Shown here piece by piece: positions 15,851 through 24,986 of a stretch of DNA of 49,863 bases; within the stretch, counting starts at the first letter, position 1; each line of letters opens with the position of its first letter. Under the pieces are notes generated by a model. It saw only the letters and a list, made by a program, of their open reading frames with translations, searched no databases and had not been told where the DNA came from. The DNA is taken from assembly GCF_000315365.1 (NCBI RefSeq), contig NZ_CAOS01000015.1, positions 1 to 49,863 of the forward strand. The letters are read 5' to 3'. The DNA is from Desulforamulus hydrothermalis Lam5 = DSM 18033 (GTDB lineage Bacteria > Bacillota > Desulfotomaculia > Desulfotomaculales > Desulfotomaculaceae). The position numbers and the translations under genes were made by a program.

Positions 15851-17206
15851 CTAACCGTCTGAACGAAACTCCTGACGTTCCTCACGCCGGTACATCATAA
15901 AAGTATCAGTAGACTTATCCTGCATATATATATAATTAAATCGGTAATCCTGTTTGTTTTGCTCATAAACATCCCAGGCCTCTTCCTGACAGTATTTGCA
16001 AGCCTGTATCGGAATAGTCACCGCCAGCACGTGATAACGCTTACCGTCGGGATGATAAGCCTGCGAATCAAGGATGATGTAGCCCGGACACTGGGGGCAG
16101 ACCCGTACCTTTTCAAACTGTTTTTCTTCTATAAATTGGGTATCGTAATAAATAGGTTTGCTGCGCTGGTAAAATTTAGCCCCGTTGGCCAGCATAAATT
16201 TGTCTGTTTTGTGACGGTTAGACCAGATTTCCTGCAATTCTTCCACCACTCGATGGATTTCGGAGGTCACCTTGGGATTTTCCTTAAAGCGATCAGGCCG
16301 GTATTCCGGTTCCACTACCGATGAATAATCCTTGCCGGCCAACGCCAGTAAAATGGCAAGGTTTACATAAGGCAATGCGGTTTCAATGGCATAACCGCCT
16401 TCCAAAACAGCCAGATCCGGTTTTAACTTTTCGGTTAACCGGGCATATCCCTGGGCGGTAATGCGCATTTGCCCCAGGGGATCAGTAAAATGATTATCCT
16501 GTCCGGCAGAGTTAACTAAAAAATCCGGTTGAAAATCCGCCAGGATCGGCAGAATTAAATTATCCATTACATAGTGCAGCCCGCTATCCGTGACACCAGG
16601 CGGCAGCGGAATGTTAACAGTGGCAGCATATGCCCCGGGGCCGCCCAGTTCATAAGTAAAACCGGTGCCGGGATAGATGGTGCGACCGTCCTGGTGAAAT
16701 GATATAAACAGCACATCCGGATCATGATAAAAAATATCCTGGGTGCCGTCACCATGGTGAACATCCGTATCAACTATGGCAATTTTTTTCACGCCATAGG
16801 CTCGGCGCAAGTAATCCACCAAGACTGCTTCATTATTTATATTGCAAAAACCCCGGTTGCCATGCACGACCCGCATGGCATGATGACCCGGCGGCCGAAC
16901 CAGGGCAAAGCCGTTTTTAATTTGTTGATTCATAATTTTATCTCCCAAATGCATGGCTGCGCCGGCAGCAATACGGTGGGCCTCCAACACCTGGTCACTC
17001 ACTGTGGGCACACAAAAATGCGTCCGGCAAATATCGTGCGGAGAGGCCAATTTGGGAGAAAACTCCTCAATTTCCGGCAGATCGAGAATACCTTCCTCAA
17101 ACATCTGGTCCCGGGTATACAGCAAACGCTCTTCACGTTCCGGGTGGGTGGCAGAAATAGCCCAGTCAAAGGCCGGAAAGAAAATAATGCCGGTTTTTTT
17201 AATCAT
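15851..17206 (-). CDS. Histone-deacetylase-family (AcuC-like) protein with Cys-rich C-terminal extension
   Basis: This zinc-dependent deacetylase-family protein has 451 residues. The active-site motifs are LVRPPGHHAMR, then DTDVHHGDGTQDIFY with the zinc-binding Asp and His, and NSAGQDNHFTDPLG with the second zinc Asp. AcuC of this family reactivates acetyl-CoA synthetase by removing acetyl-lysine, and an AcuA-type acetyltransferase is encoded at 45222. After the catalytic domain, about 110 residues carry CPQC near residue 370 and CKYC near residue 405, resembling a zinc ribbon and absent from standard AcuC (about 390 residues). It could also be an acetylpolyamine hydrolase. It overlaps the hydantoinase gene by ATGA. 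Confidence 0.85.
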   Translation of the reverse strand: MIKKTGIIFFPAFDWAISATHPEREERLLYTRDQMFEEGILDLPEIEEFSPKLASPHDICRTHFCVPTVSDQVLEAHRIAAGAAMHLGDKIMNQQIKNGFALVRPPGHHAMRVVHGNRGFCNINNEAVLVDYLRRAYGVKKIAIVDTDVHHGDGTQDIFYHDPDVLFISFHQDGRTIYPGTGFTYELGGPGAYAATVNIPLPPGVTDSGLHYVMDNLILPILADFQPDFLVNSAGQDNHFTDPLGQMRITAQGYARLTEKLKPDLAVLEGGYAIETALPYVNLAILLALAGKDYSSVVEPEYRPDRFKENPKVTSEIHRVVEELQEIWSNRHKTDKFMLANGAKFYQRSKPIYYDTQFIEEKQFEKVRVCPQCPGYIILDSQAYHPDGKRYHVLAVTIPIQACKYCQEEAWDVYEQNKQDYRFNYIYMQDKSTDTFMMYRREERQEFRSDG

Positions 17207-18885
17207 TTTATCAACCTCCCCCCGGAACCGATGTGTCCCAGAATGCCCCTGGGCGTTTGAACCGAGATATGATACAACCTGCCGGTTGTACGCCAGTCGC
17301 GTACAATATTAAAAACATCCCGATTGGTAATTTCAATTTCCTCTACATATTCCAGCAAGTTCATATTAGCCGCCCGCTTCATCAGCCAGCTTTTGGCCAA
17401 TTCAACCGCCCCGATCTCATCCAGCCGGCCGCTTAACCTGCCCTGGTAGCCTTCTTCTTCCACAATAAAAATCTGACGTTCGGTATCTGCCAGCAGGCTT
17501 ACTTGTAAAGTGGGCCTGGCTACTGCTGCTCCAATGGCGTTGGCAACCGGAGCGTAAGGAGGTAAAATAGGGGTACAACCCAAGCGGGCGGCAATTTGCG
17601 GCACAAAGCCGGCAGCCCCGCCCCCTACCCCCACCACATTTTGCGGGCGCAGCTTTTTTTTCTGCATTACTTCCCATACCCGGTAGGCCGGCTCCTGCTC
17701 CCATTCTACAAACATCTGCTGGATTTCGGAAACTATGGTATCAATAACCAGATTAACAATGTTGTGGGCCACTTCCATGGGGCCCATTCCCATCGGGTCA
17801 CCCAGACTCTGCATAGCTTCCCGGGCTCTGTCTGCATCCCCGATTTGCGTCATGCCCATGTAACGCAGGGCATCGGTGGGTGTGGGCAACGGCCCGCCCA
17901 GGCAGTAAGCCTGACCGACTCGCTCGGAATAAATAATCAGTTCTTTGCCAACCCGTTCTACCACACTGTCGCCACCTACCGGTACCGAACGGACCGACAA
18001 TGCCCTGACCTGGGTATAACGATCGCCAATTTTCGCTCCCCGGGAAGCCAGCAGCGGTTGCCCCGATAAGATGAGGGCCAGGTCGGTCGTAGTGCCGCCG
18101 ATATCAACTACCAGGGAAGTTTCTCCCGGCGGGGTTAATGCCTGTACACCCAGAGTACTGGCGGCGGGACCGGAAAAAATCGTTTCTACAGGCACTTGCT
18201 CTGAAAAAACAAGGGGCAAAGTACCGCCATCAGCCTTTAAGATAAATACATCGGCACCGATATCACGGCGGGCCATCGCATCACGTACCGCATTGGCAAA
18301 ATAACGGTATTTATCCCGGGTAGCACAGGTGAGCAACGTATTAACAATACGCCGCGGGAAATTTAACCTGCCACCTGCCCGGTGCCCCATCTCCACCTGC
18401 CAGTCCGGGTGCTGTTGTTTGATATATTCAGCCACCCGCAACTCATGCGCATTATTGCGGGTGGAGAACTTTCCTACCACAGCCACCCTTTGATAACCCT
18501 TTTCCTCCAACCAGCCAACAGCTCTGACCAACTCATCCTCAGCCAGCGGAATAATCTCCCTGCCCCGGTAATCAATGGCTCCGGTTAAGAAAAAAACATC
18601 TTCCTGCTGCCGAAATTCCATCAAGGTTCGGCCGGGACCCGGCAGTAACAACAAGCCCACCGGATCATATTTTTTTTCAGCAATTAGATTGGTGACAATG
18701 GTGGTACTAAAAACAACCCTTTGAATCTGCTTGCCCGGTATTCCTTTTAACAGGTTGTCCAGCGCATCCCCCAGGGACAATAATAAATCATCCTGGGTTT
18801 CCACCTTTGCGGTAGCACGCACAGCACCGCCATCCAACAGGACAGCATCGGTACAGGTACCGCCAACATCAATGCCGATCAGCAT
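17203..18885 (-). CDS. Hydantoinase/oxoprolinase family protein (HyuA-type)
   Basis: This 560-residue protein of the ASKHA fold is related to the A subunit of ATP-dependent hydantoinases, 5-oxoprolinase and acetone carboxylase. The phosphate-binding loops are LIGIDVGGTCTDAVLLDGG at the N-terminus and SLVVDIGGTTTDLALIL near residue 262, and GVGGGAAGFVPQIAARLG completes the nucleotide site. No HyuB partner gene is adjacent. It starts with an ATG with GGAGG 8 bases upstream and overlaps the deacetylase gene, which suggests coexpression with the AcuC-like protein. The substrate is not evident. Confidence 0.87.
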   Translation of the reverse strand: MLIGIDVGGTCTDAVLLDGGAVRATAKVETQDDLLLSLGDALDNLLKGIPGKQIQRVVFSTTIVTNLIAEKKYDPVGLLLLPGPGRTLMEFRQQEDVFFLTGAIDYRGREIIPLAEDELVRAVGWLEEKGYQRVAVVGKFSTRNNAHELRVAEYIKQQHPDWQVEMGHRAGGRLNFPRRIVNTLLTCATRDKYRYFANAVRDAMARRDIGADVFILKADGGTLPLVFSEQVPVETIFSGPAASTLGVQALTPPGETSLVVDIGGTTTDLALILSGQPLLASRGAKIGDRYTQVRALSVRSVPVGGDSVVERVGKELIIYSERVGQAYCLGGPLPTPTDALRYMGMTQIGDADRAREAMQSLGDPMGMGPMEVAHNIVNLVIDTIVSEIQQMFVEWEQEPAYRVWEVMQKKKLRPQNVVGVGGGAAGFVPQIAARLGCTPILPPYAPVANAIGAAVARPTLQVSLLADTERQIFIVEEEGYQGRLSGRLDEIGAVELAKSWLMKRAANMNLLEYVEEIEITNRDVFNIVRDWRTTGRLYHISVQTPRGILGHIGSGGRLIK

Positions 18886-18972
18886 GACGAGGCCTCCTTA
18901 TAATGCAAGGATCATTCAATATCCTCTGCAGAATAACATTTATTCCTCCAGAACGGATATCATATACCAAGT

Positions 18973-19001
18973 TTATCATATTCTTATTTTTAATTGTACA
19001 A
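18973..19001 (-). promoter_or_regulatory. Candidate promoter of the hydantoinase-deacetylase-mutL operon
   Basis: On the minus strand TTGTAC (19001-18996) and TGATAA (18978-18973) are separated by 17 bases, a fair sigma-A match. It lies between the mutS stop and the hydantoinase start, in an A/T-rich stretch. Between it and the gene a GGAGG is followed by a seven-codon mini-frame, whose meaning is unclear. Confidence 0.5.
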
Positions 19002-19062
19002 AAAATAATCATTTTTACCGGGTAAACAGCCATACGCCAAGGCTTTCCCCGATAAAGCAGCG

Positions 19063-21675
19063 TTATTGGTTATTGCGCAGTTTGCTTTGCAAACCGCTCA
19101 GGTAATTTAAGCATTGCAGCGGCGTCATATTGGTAAGATCCAGGGCTAATATTTCCTGCCGCAACCAATCCTGCTCGGTTGTAAATAATGCCGGCGCTTG
19201 TTCCTGCCCGGATACGGCAACCTGATTTTTCCCCGCCACCACCTCTTGGGCGGCCCGTTGACGGTATTCCAGTTGCTGCACCAGCTCGGCAGCTCTTTCA
19301 ATAACATGGCCGGGCAATCCTGCCAATCGGGCACAGTGTACGCCATAGCTTTTACTGGCCTTATCCCGTACCACTTTTCGCAAAAATACCACCTGGTCAC
19401 CTTGTTCCTGCACTGCGGTAGCATAGTTTTTTAATCCCGGCAGCAAACCTTCCAGTTCGGCCAATTCATGATAATGGGTAGAAAATAACGTCCGGCAACC
19501 TACCACATCGTGCAGGTATTCAATAACCGCCTGGGCTATCGCCATACCCTCCAGGTTAGAGGTGCCTCTGCCCAGTTCATCAATAATAACCAGGCTGCGG
19601 GCAGTGGCGTTATCAAGTATTTGCCGGGTTTCGAACATTTCTACCATGAAGGTGCTTTGTCCTGAGCTCAGATCATCCGAAGCACCAACCCGGGCAAAAA
19701 TTCTGTCAACAATCCCGATTTTGGCCATTGAAGCCGGTACAAAACTTCCCACCTGGGCCAGCAGGACAATTAAAGCCACCTGTCTCTGATAGGTGCTTTT
19801 CCCCCCCATATTGGGTCCTGTAATCAAACACAGCCGCCGGTTGGCGGTATCCAAACAGGTATCATTGGGCACAAAGCGTCCCGGCCCCAGAGTCATTTCC
19901 ACTACCGGGTGCCTTCCCTCCGTAATTTCAATTACACCCTCATCAGATAACCGGGGCTTTACATAACCACGGGCGGTCGCCACTTCGGCCAGTGATACCA
20001 ATACATCAATTTGTGCTATCAGGGCAGCCGTCTTTTGAATTCTCTGCACCTGATCAGCCACCCTGCCGCGAATTTCCGTAAATAAATCGTATTCCAGCTC
20101 TACCAAGCGGTCTGCCGCTCCTAAAATCATGCTTTCATATTCTTTTAATTCGGGTGTAATATAGCGCTCGGCGTTGGCCAGGGTTTGCCTGCGCTGGTAA
20201 TAATCCGGCACGGCATGGAGATTGGCTTTCGTTACCTCCAAATAATATCCGAAAACTTTGTTAAAACCCACTTTTAAATTTTTAATGCCGGTTTTTTCCT
20301 TCTCTCGGGCCTCCAAACCGGCCAGCCAGGCCTTACCGTCCCTGGCAGCCGCCCTCAGCCGGTCAACTTCCGGGTGATAACCGTCTTTAATTAATCCGCC
20401 GTCCCGCAGCGATGCCGGCGGGTTGTCCGCCAGGGAAGCAGACAGCAAATCTCTCAGGTCGTCCAAAGTGTCAAACTGTCTGCTGATACTGCGCAGCAAA
20501 CTGCTACGGCTCTGCTGCAGTGCCTGGTACAGGGAAGGAAGTTTCTCCAGCGAGCCCAACAAGGCGGTCAGATCCCGCCCGTTGGCGGTGCCGTATGCTG
20601 CCCGTGCGGTCAGCCGCTCTAAATCATAGATTTGTTTTAAAGCCCCTGCCAGTTCCTCGCGCAGCAGGAGAGCATGCACCAGTTCCTCCACCGCATCCAG
20701 GCGTGCCTGAATATCTGACAGGTTAATTAACGGCTGCTCCAACCAACTTTTTAAAAGACGCCCCCCCATGGCGGTACGGGTTTTATCCAGCACCCCTAAC
20801 AGAGTTCCCTTGGTTCCCCCGTCCCGTAAAGATTTAGTGATTTCCAGGTTGCGCCTGGCAATGCCGTCTAACATCATATAAGCCCGGGGAGAATAGCAGG
20901 TAATTTCCGTAATATGATATAATTTGCGCCTTTGGGTTTCTGTTAAATAACTGAGCAAACCGGCAGCTGCCAAACACAAAGCCTGTTTTTCATTGTAATT
21001 GGCCAGCTTGTCTGACCCAAAATGATTTTGCAAAATTTGCCGGCAACCGGCCTGATCCAGGTTGAGCCGGAAAGGTGTCAGGGTAGTGGAGGGCAGTCCT
21101 TGAAGCAGCGCAGCCACCCTTGCATCCTTCATCATATCTTGATCCAGCAACACTTCCCGGGGTGATAAACGTACTATCTCATCCAGCAGGATGTCTCCGG
21201 CACCACTGCCGGACAGCTCTGTGACTTGAAATAACCCGGTCGACAAATCAGTTACAGCCATGCCGTAAAGGTCTTGCTTTGCTTGACAGAGCGCCACCAA
21301 GTAATTGTTGTCTTTCTCGCTTAACATGCTTCCGTCAATCAGGGTGCCGGGCGTAATTATCCGCACCACCTCACGTTTGACAATACCCCTGGCAGTCCTG
21401 GGGTCTTCCACCTGTTCGCAAATTGCTACCTTGTATCCTTTATCTATTAACTTACCAATATAGTTATCCGCCGCATGAAACGGCACACCGCACATAGGAA
21501 CCCGTTCCGGTTCTCCGGCATCCCGCCCCGTTAAAGTAATCTCTAATTCTTTGGCGGCCAGTTTGGCATCCTCAAAAAACATTTCATAAAAGTCTCCCAA
21601 GCGAAAAAACAATATGGCATCGGGAAATTGCTTTTTTATTTCCAAATACTGCTGCATCATTGGCGTTAAGGCCAC
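19063..21675 (-). CDS. mutS: DNA mismatch repair protein MutS
   Basis: MutS recognises mismatched base pairs. The mismatch-contact motif is in FRLGDFYEMFFEDA, the connector and core domains follow, and the C-terminal ATPase has Walker A ITGPNMGGKSTYQRQ, signature region DDLSSGQSTFMVEM and Walker B VIIDELGRGTS. A helix-turn-helix dimerisation segment follows (GVHCARLAGLPGHVIERA). The GTG at 21675 is chosen since GGGAGGAG lies 8 bases upstream, giving 870 residues; an upstream frame to 21714 reads through that site. It ends with MTPLQCLNYLSGLQ, the usual C-terminus. Confidence 0.96.
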   Translation of the reverse strand: MALTPMMQQYLEIKKQFPDAILFFRLGDFYEMFFEDAKLAAKELEITLTGRDAGEPERVPMCGVPFHAADNYIGKLIDKGYKVAICEQVEDPRTARGIVKREVVRIITPGTLIDGSMLSEKDNNYLVALCQAKQDLYGMAVTDLSTGLFQVTELSGSGAGDILLDEIVRLSPREVLLDQDMMKDARVAALLQGLPSTTLTPFRLNLDQAGCRQILQNHFGSDKLANYNEKQALCLAAAGLLSYLTETQRRKLYHITEITCYSPRAYMMLDGIARRNLEITKSLRDGGTKGTLLGVLDKTRTAMGGRLLKSWLEQPLINLSDIQARLDAVEELVHALLLREELAGALKQIYDLERLTARAAYGTANGRDLTALLGSLEKLPSLYQALQQSRSSLLRSISRQFDTLDDLRDLLSASLADNPPASLRDGGLIKDGYHPEVDRLRAAARDGKAWLAGLEAREKEKTGIKNLKVGFNKVFGYYLEVTKANLHAVPDYYQRRQTLANAERYITPELKEYESMILGAADRLVELEYDLFTEIRGRVADQVQRIQKTAALIAQIDVLVSLAEVATARGYVKPRLSDEGVIEITEGRHPVVEMTLGPGRFVPNDTCLDTANRRLCLITGPNMGGKSTYQRQVALIVLLAQVGSFVPASMAKIGIVDRIFARVGASDDLSSGQSTFMVEMFETRQILDNATARSLVIIDELGRGTSNLEGMAIAQAVIEYLHDVVGCRTLFSTHYHELAELEGLLPGLKNYATAVQEQGDQVVFLRKVVRDKASKSYGVHCARLAGLPGHVIERAAELVQQLEYRQRAAQEVVAGKNQVAVSGQEQAPALFTTEQDWLRQEILALDLTNMTPLQCLNYLSGLQSKLRNNQ

Positions 21676-21732
21676 AATTATCTCCTCCCGTACCCAATTA
21701 TACCATAAGACCAAACTGCTGCTATGATAAAG

Positions 21733-21768
21733 AAACCCCCTGGGGAATTAAACCATCCCCAGGGGGTT
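21733..21768. terminator. Bidirectional intrinsic terminator
   Basis: AAACCCCCTGGGGA and TCCCCAGGGGGTTT form a 14-bp perfect stem with a short A/T loop. On the minus strand it closes the YlbF-family gene and isolates mutS from it. On the plus strand TTTTT follows. Confidence 0.9.
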
Positions 21769-21807
21769 TTTCGTGAGTGTCGCAGACCTGCGACAGCAGC
21801 TTTAGCC

Positions 21808-22185
21808 TCAAGAATACGGGCCGCAAGCGGCACAATTGTGTTGTTCCTTTGGTTTGCCTTCAATTCCTTCGCTTATGCGCTCATTAACTTCATTAAGGAA
21901 TTTTTGAAACTGATCTTGGATTTCTGCAAACTCCCTGATGTGATGATTTTCCATCATCTGGTCTTCCAGGGCATATACTTCACTAAGCTGCTCATCCGTT
22001 AATTCATGACCCTGCATGCGCATCATGTGGTGGGATTGCTGCAGGCGCTGGAATTTTTCTATTAATTCAACAGCAGCAGCGTCTGCCATCATGGCAGCTT
22101 CTTTTTCCCGCATGATTTTATACTTTTCGGAATCTGCAATCAGCTTGCCCAGCTCTAAGGCTTTTTCCAATACTAAATCACTCAT
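21808..22185 (-). CDS. YlbF/YmcA family regulator with Cys-containing tail
   Basis: This 125-residue, mostly alpha-helical protein belongs to the YlbF/YmcA (DUF964) family. B. subtilis relatives form the YlbF-YmcA-YaaT complex, which carries Fe-S clusters and affects competence, sporulation and mRNA processing. The family stretch runs from VLEKALELGKLIADSEKYK to EFAEIQDQFQKFLNEVNERI. The C-terminus adds HNCAACGPYS, a CxxC that could bind a metal or cluster. The ATG at 22185 has GGAGG at an 8-base spacing. It follows miaB in the same direction and is closed by the terminator at 21733, so miaB and this gene form an operon. Confidence 0.85.
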   Translation of the reverse strand: MSDLVLEKALELGKLIADSEKYKIMREKEAAMMADAAAVELIEKFQRLQQSHHMMRMQGHELTDEQLSEVYALEDQMMENHHIREFAEIQDQFQKFLNEVNERISEGIEGKPKEQHNCAACGPYS

Positions 22186-22217
22186 CCATGTCACCTCCCC
22201 TGGTAATGATCAGAGAA

Positions 22218-23597
22218 TCAATTAATGGCACCCGCAAGCACCAGTTCTCCCTCTAGCAGGTTTAACCTGCCCCTGGTAATCTTAACTTGTACCAGTCGGC
22301 CGGTTAGCTCCTTAGCCCCGGGAAAAACAACCAGCTTATTGGTACGTGTGCGGCCGGCCAGCAGGTCAGGGTTATTTTTGGTTTCCCCTTCCACCAGCAC
22401 TTCAAAAACTTTACCTTCTTCCTGTTGATTGTTTTCCAGGGAAATTTGATTCTGTAATTGTATCAGTCTTTGGATTCGATCACTTTTTACTTCCTCCGGC
22501 ACCTGTTCCATTTTGGCAGCAGGGGTACCGCTGCGAATGTTATAAACAAAAGTAAAAGCGCTGTCGTAGCGAACCTGCCGCACCAGGTCCAGGGTGTCGG
22601 CAAAATCCGCTTCGCTTTCGCCCGGAAAACCCACCATTAAATCCGCTGTAATACTGGCCCTGGGAAAAGCGGCTTTAATTCTCCGCACCAGGTCCAGGTA
22701 TTGTTCCCGTGTGTAACCACGATTCATCAACTTAAGAATACGGTTGCTGCCGGCCTGCGCGGGCAGGTGGAAATGTTCACACACCTTTGTGGTGGAGGCA
22801 ATGGCATCAATTAAACTTTGATCAAAATCCCGGGGATGGGAAGTCATAAATCTGATCCGCTGCAGCCCCTGAATTTTATCCAGGTCCAGCAGCAAATCCG
22901 CAAAACGATAATTGGCAGCTAAATCTTTACCATATGAATTTACATTTTGTCCCAGTAGTGTAACTTCTTGATAACCTTCCTGTACTAAAGATGCAATTTC
23001 TTTAATTATATCATCCGGCTGCCTGCTCCGCTCCCGCCCCCGCACATAGGGAACAATGCAATAGGTACAAAAGTTATTGCAACCATACATAATAGTAACC
23101 CAGGCCTTCAGCTTGTCCTTGCGGCGCACCGGTATATTTTCGATAATTCCCTGCTCAGCAGCCCAAACTTCAAATACCGATTGGTGATCCTGCTGTACTT
23201 GCTGAATCATGCGTGGCAATTCATGAATATTATGGGTGCCGAAAATTATATCAACGTAGGGAAAACCCTGACGCAACCTTCTGGCAGCATCCTCCTGCTG
23301 CGGCATACAGCCGCAAACCCCTAAAATTAAATCAGGTTTAGCCACCTTTAATTTTTTTAACCGCCCAAGCAAACCGTATACTTTGTTTTCTGCGGTTTCA
23401 CGAACGCAGCAGGTGTTTAAAATAATTATATCCGCCTCTTCCTGTTTCTGAGCCGGCCGGTAGCCCAGATCCTCCAGGATACCGGACAAGGATTCGGCAT
23501 CCCGCTCGTTCATCTGGCAGCCAAAGGACTGGATTAAATACTTTTTACAACCATTAATCTTCTTTCCCGGTGATAGATAGTCAATTTTTTCTGCCAT
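22218..23597 (-). CDS. miaB: tRNA-2-methylthio-N6-dimethylallyladenosine synthase MiaB
   Basis: This is the radical-SAM methylthiotransferase that completes ms2i6A37 in tRNA after MiaA. The N-terminal UPF0004 domain has its three cluster cysteines in [24 protein letters not shown] and GVCGCMPQ. The radical-SAM triad is CNNFCTYC within [22 protein letters not shown]-terminal TRAM domain ([20 protein letters not shown], ending in [17 protein letters not shown]) binds RNA. The length of 459 residues is typical. GGAGG lies 12 bases before the ATG, a rather long spacing. Confidence 0.96.
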   Translation of the reverse strand: MAEKIDYLSPGKKINGCKKYLIQSFGCQMNERDAESLSGILEDLGYRPAQKQEEADIIILNTCCVRETAENKVYGLLGRLKKLKVAKPDLILGVCGCMPQQEDAARRLRQGFPYVDIIFGTHNIHELPRMIQQVQQDHQSVFEVWAAEQGIIENIPVRRKDKLKAWVTIMYGCNNFCTYCIVPYVRGRERSRQPDDIIKEIASLVQEGYQEVTLLGQNVNSYGKDLAANYRFADLLLDLDKIQGLQRIRFMTSHPRDFDQSLIDAIASTTKVCEHFHLPAQAGSNRILKLMNRGYTREQYLDLVRRIKAAFPRASITADLMVGFPGESEADFADTLDLVRQVRYDSAFTFVYNIRSGTPAAKMEQVPEEVKSDRIQRLIQLQNQISLENNQQEEGKVFEVLVEGETKNNPDLLAGRTRTNKLVVFPGAKELTGRLVQVKITRGRLNLLEGELVLAGAIN

Positions 23598-23758
23598 GCA
23601 ATATGTAAGCCTCCTAAAGTTGGCATAATTACTTTGCAGCAGTTACATTTTCCCATATTTACAGCGTGATTGCAAACCATATGTTATATTTTGGGGAAAT
23701 TATCTCAGAAAAATACTTATTTATAGCCCGGTAAAAGCTATATTTAGCCAAAAACCAA

Positions 23759-23785
23759 GAACCCGGCTCAGTAACGACCGGGTTC
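23759..23785 (-). terminator. Intrinsic terminator behind the 41-residue peptide gene
   Basis: GAACCCGG (23759-23766) pairs with CCGGGTTC (23778-23785). On the minus strand the stem is followed by TTGGTTTTTGG. It begins 12 bases after the stop codon of the small frame at 23797-23922, which supports that frame as a transcribed unit. Confidence 0.7.
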
Positions 23786-23796
23786 TCCAGATCAAA

Positions 23797-23922
23797 TTAT
23801 AATAATCCTTTTCTTAAGATAACTTCCATGATGGCTGTGGTATCCAGGGAAATGTTAGGAACAACCCACAGGGCCAACAATAGGATGGCCATTGACAACA
23901 GTGCAATGAGCATTTTTCTCAT
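23797..23922 (-). CDS. Small single-span membrane peptide, 41 residues
   Basis: An ATG-started frame of 41 codons encodes a positively charged start (MRK), one hydrophobic span of about 18 residues (MLIALLSMAILLLALWVV) and a short tail ending in RKGLL. I do not recognise a family. The evidence for reality is the classic membrane-peptide layout, the position in a 580-base gap that otherwise holds no gene, and the intrinsic terminator directly after its stop. The ribosome binding site is weak (GGG about 9-13 bases upstream). It could be a small regulatory or stress peptide, or the residue of a longer gene. Confidence 0.5.
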   Translation of the reverse strand: MRKMLIALLSMAILLLALWVVPNISLDTTAIMEVILRKGLL

Positions 23923-24178
23923 CCCGATTTTCAACCCTTTCTACAGCAATACCTGATTAAATTATACATACCGGTTATTAAGGTGGTGTGAACTATTTAT
24001 TAAATCTTTCTGTTTTTCTACCAAGACGTAATCTGCAGGCCTTTTGTAACACGTTTTAATAAAAATTATAAAACCCTAATCTTATTATAAATCCTCGCTC
24101 AGAGTAAAAAATATCAACCATAAGACATATTTAAAGGGACTTTTGTCTTGTTTTAATTAACAGCACTGAGGTGATAAC

Positions 24179-24274
24179 ATGCTAAAACTTGGTTCATATT
24201 TATATCTGCTTATCATTGGCAGTATTATTTTATTTTTGTTGGCATTACTGGCCACCCAGCTGAAAATCCGGTAA
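24179..24274 (+). CDS. Small single-span membrane peptide, 31 residues
   Basis: The frame begins at an ATG with the strong ribosome binding site GAGGTG six bases upstream and encodes 31 residues. They are a short polar start (MLKLGS), a hydrophobic span of about 20 residues (YLYLLIIGSIILFLLALLA) and a basic end (TQLKIR). No family is recognised. The strong site and clean transmembrane layout argue for a real gene. It lies divergent to the 41-residue peptide, about 255 bases apart, so the two could share a control region. Possible roles are a small membrane-protein partner or a sporulation peptide, both speculative. Confidence 0.6.
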   Translation: MLKLGSYLYLLIIGSIILFLLALLATQLKIR

Positions 24275-24290
24275 TATTAGTCTTGGCCGT

Positions 24291-24629
24291 TCATGTCCCG
24301 TGACTGCCACGGTTCAGTTCATCTTTGTTCCCGGCACAACCGTCGGTGCACACCCGGTCTTTAGCAGCATCCGCCAGGCCGTTTAATAAATGCACCATAC
24401 CGGGTCCGGTAGTGCCGATACACACTGCCGGTTGGCCCGTTAACTTGGCAAAGGCGGCGGCCATCAGGGCAGCAGTTTCTTCATGGCGTACCGCATAAAA
24501 GCGAACGGTCTGCTGACGCGCCAGGGCATCCAGCAAATGAAAAATACCGTCTCCAACTACGCCAAAAACATGTTTGATCCCCCATCTTGCCAGTTGTTCC
24601 ACCATCACATGAGCCACAGTTTTGGACAT
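24291..24629 (-). pseudogene. Truncated ThDP-dependent enzyme (acetolactate synthase/pyruvate oxidase type)
   Basis: The first ~92 residues are a good N-terminal PYR domain of the acetolactate synthase/pyruvate oxidase family: VEQLARWGIKHVFGVVGDG, AVRHEETAALMAAAFAKLTG with the cofactor-activating Glu, and GTTGPGMVHLLNGLADAAKDR. After that the family continuation (a PVLAITG-like strand) is missing, replaced by about 20 unrelated residues and a stop. Enzymes of this family have about 550 residues, so more than 80% is lost, probably by a deletion. The ATG and its GGGAGG ribosome binding site are intact, so a short peptide may still be made. It sits just beyond mobile element copy 2. Confidence 0.85.
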
Positions 24630-24700
24630 AATCTTACCTCCCTTAAGTTATTTTAGTTTTGCCAATTCCGTCCGGCCCATGCAAAAACCCAACAAAAAAG

Positions 24701-24719
24701 CACCACCGGAAGTGGTGCC
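24701..24719 (-). terminator. Distal copy of the duplicated acyl-CoA synthetase terminator hairpin
   Basis: CACCAC, a short loop and GTGGTG form the stem. Read on the minus strand the hairpin is followed by CTTTTTTG, a normal terminator tail. It is identical over 19 bases to 24987-25005 on the other side of the element. Confidence 0.88.
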
Positions 24720-24984
24720 CAGACTGTAGACAAAGGTTGTAAAACAAAGTGAGATGGTTTTATGATCCCCTGTCGGCGACTTGTCGAAGCACCGGTCACA
24801 GCACTTGATGAGCGAAAGGAGCCCTTGGGGTGGCGCCCACAGGACGTGGGCGCCAGCCGAACCGGGCCAGGATGGCCCGTTTGAGGCGACCCCAAGGGCC
24901 ACCGGAGCGAATCATAGTGCTGTCGGTGCGTAGACCGGAGCCAAAGGGGATCATAAACCACCGCTAATGTTTGTCGACACTCTG
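24720..24984 (-). mobile_element. 265-bp terminator-targeting fold-back element, copy 2
   Basis: This is the second copy, in inverted orientation relative to copy 1 at 11602-11866, with the same length and about 95% identity. The plus strand begins CAGACTGTAGACAAA and ends TGTCGACACTCTG, the same imperfect terminal inverted repeats. Two stems mismatched in copy 1 are fully paired here: GGCGCCCAC with GTGGGCGCC, and GCCCTTGGGGT with ACCCCAAGGGC. It lies between the acyl-CoA synthetase gene and the truncated ThDP gene, flanked by 19-bp perfect direct repeats that are themselves a terminator hairpin. It has no transposase, so mobility would need enzymes supplied in trans. Confidence 0.87.
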
Positions 24985-24986
24985 AA

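Noticed and set aside
18900-18950. Seven-codon leader peptide with a GGAGG site before the hydantoinase gene
   Set aside because: The codons show no amino-acid bias typical of attenuators and no terminator follows; it may be chance.
24648-24961. Two long minus-strand frames upstream of the truncated ThDP gene
   Set aside because: They are made up of the mobile element and terminator hairpins and have no protein-family resemblance.
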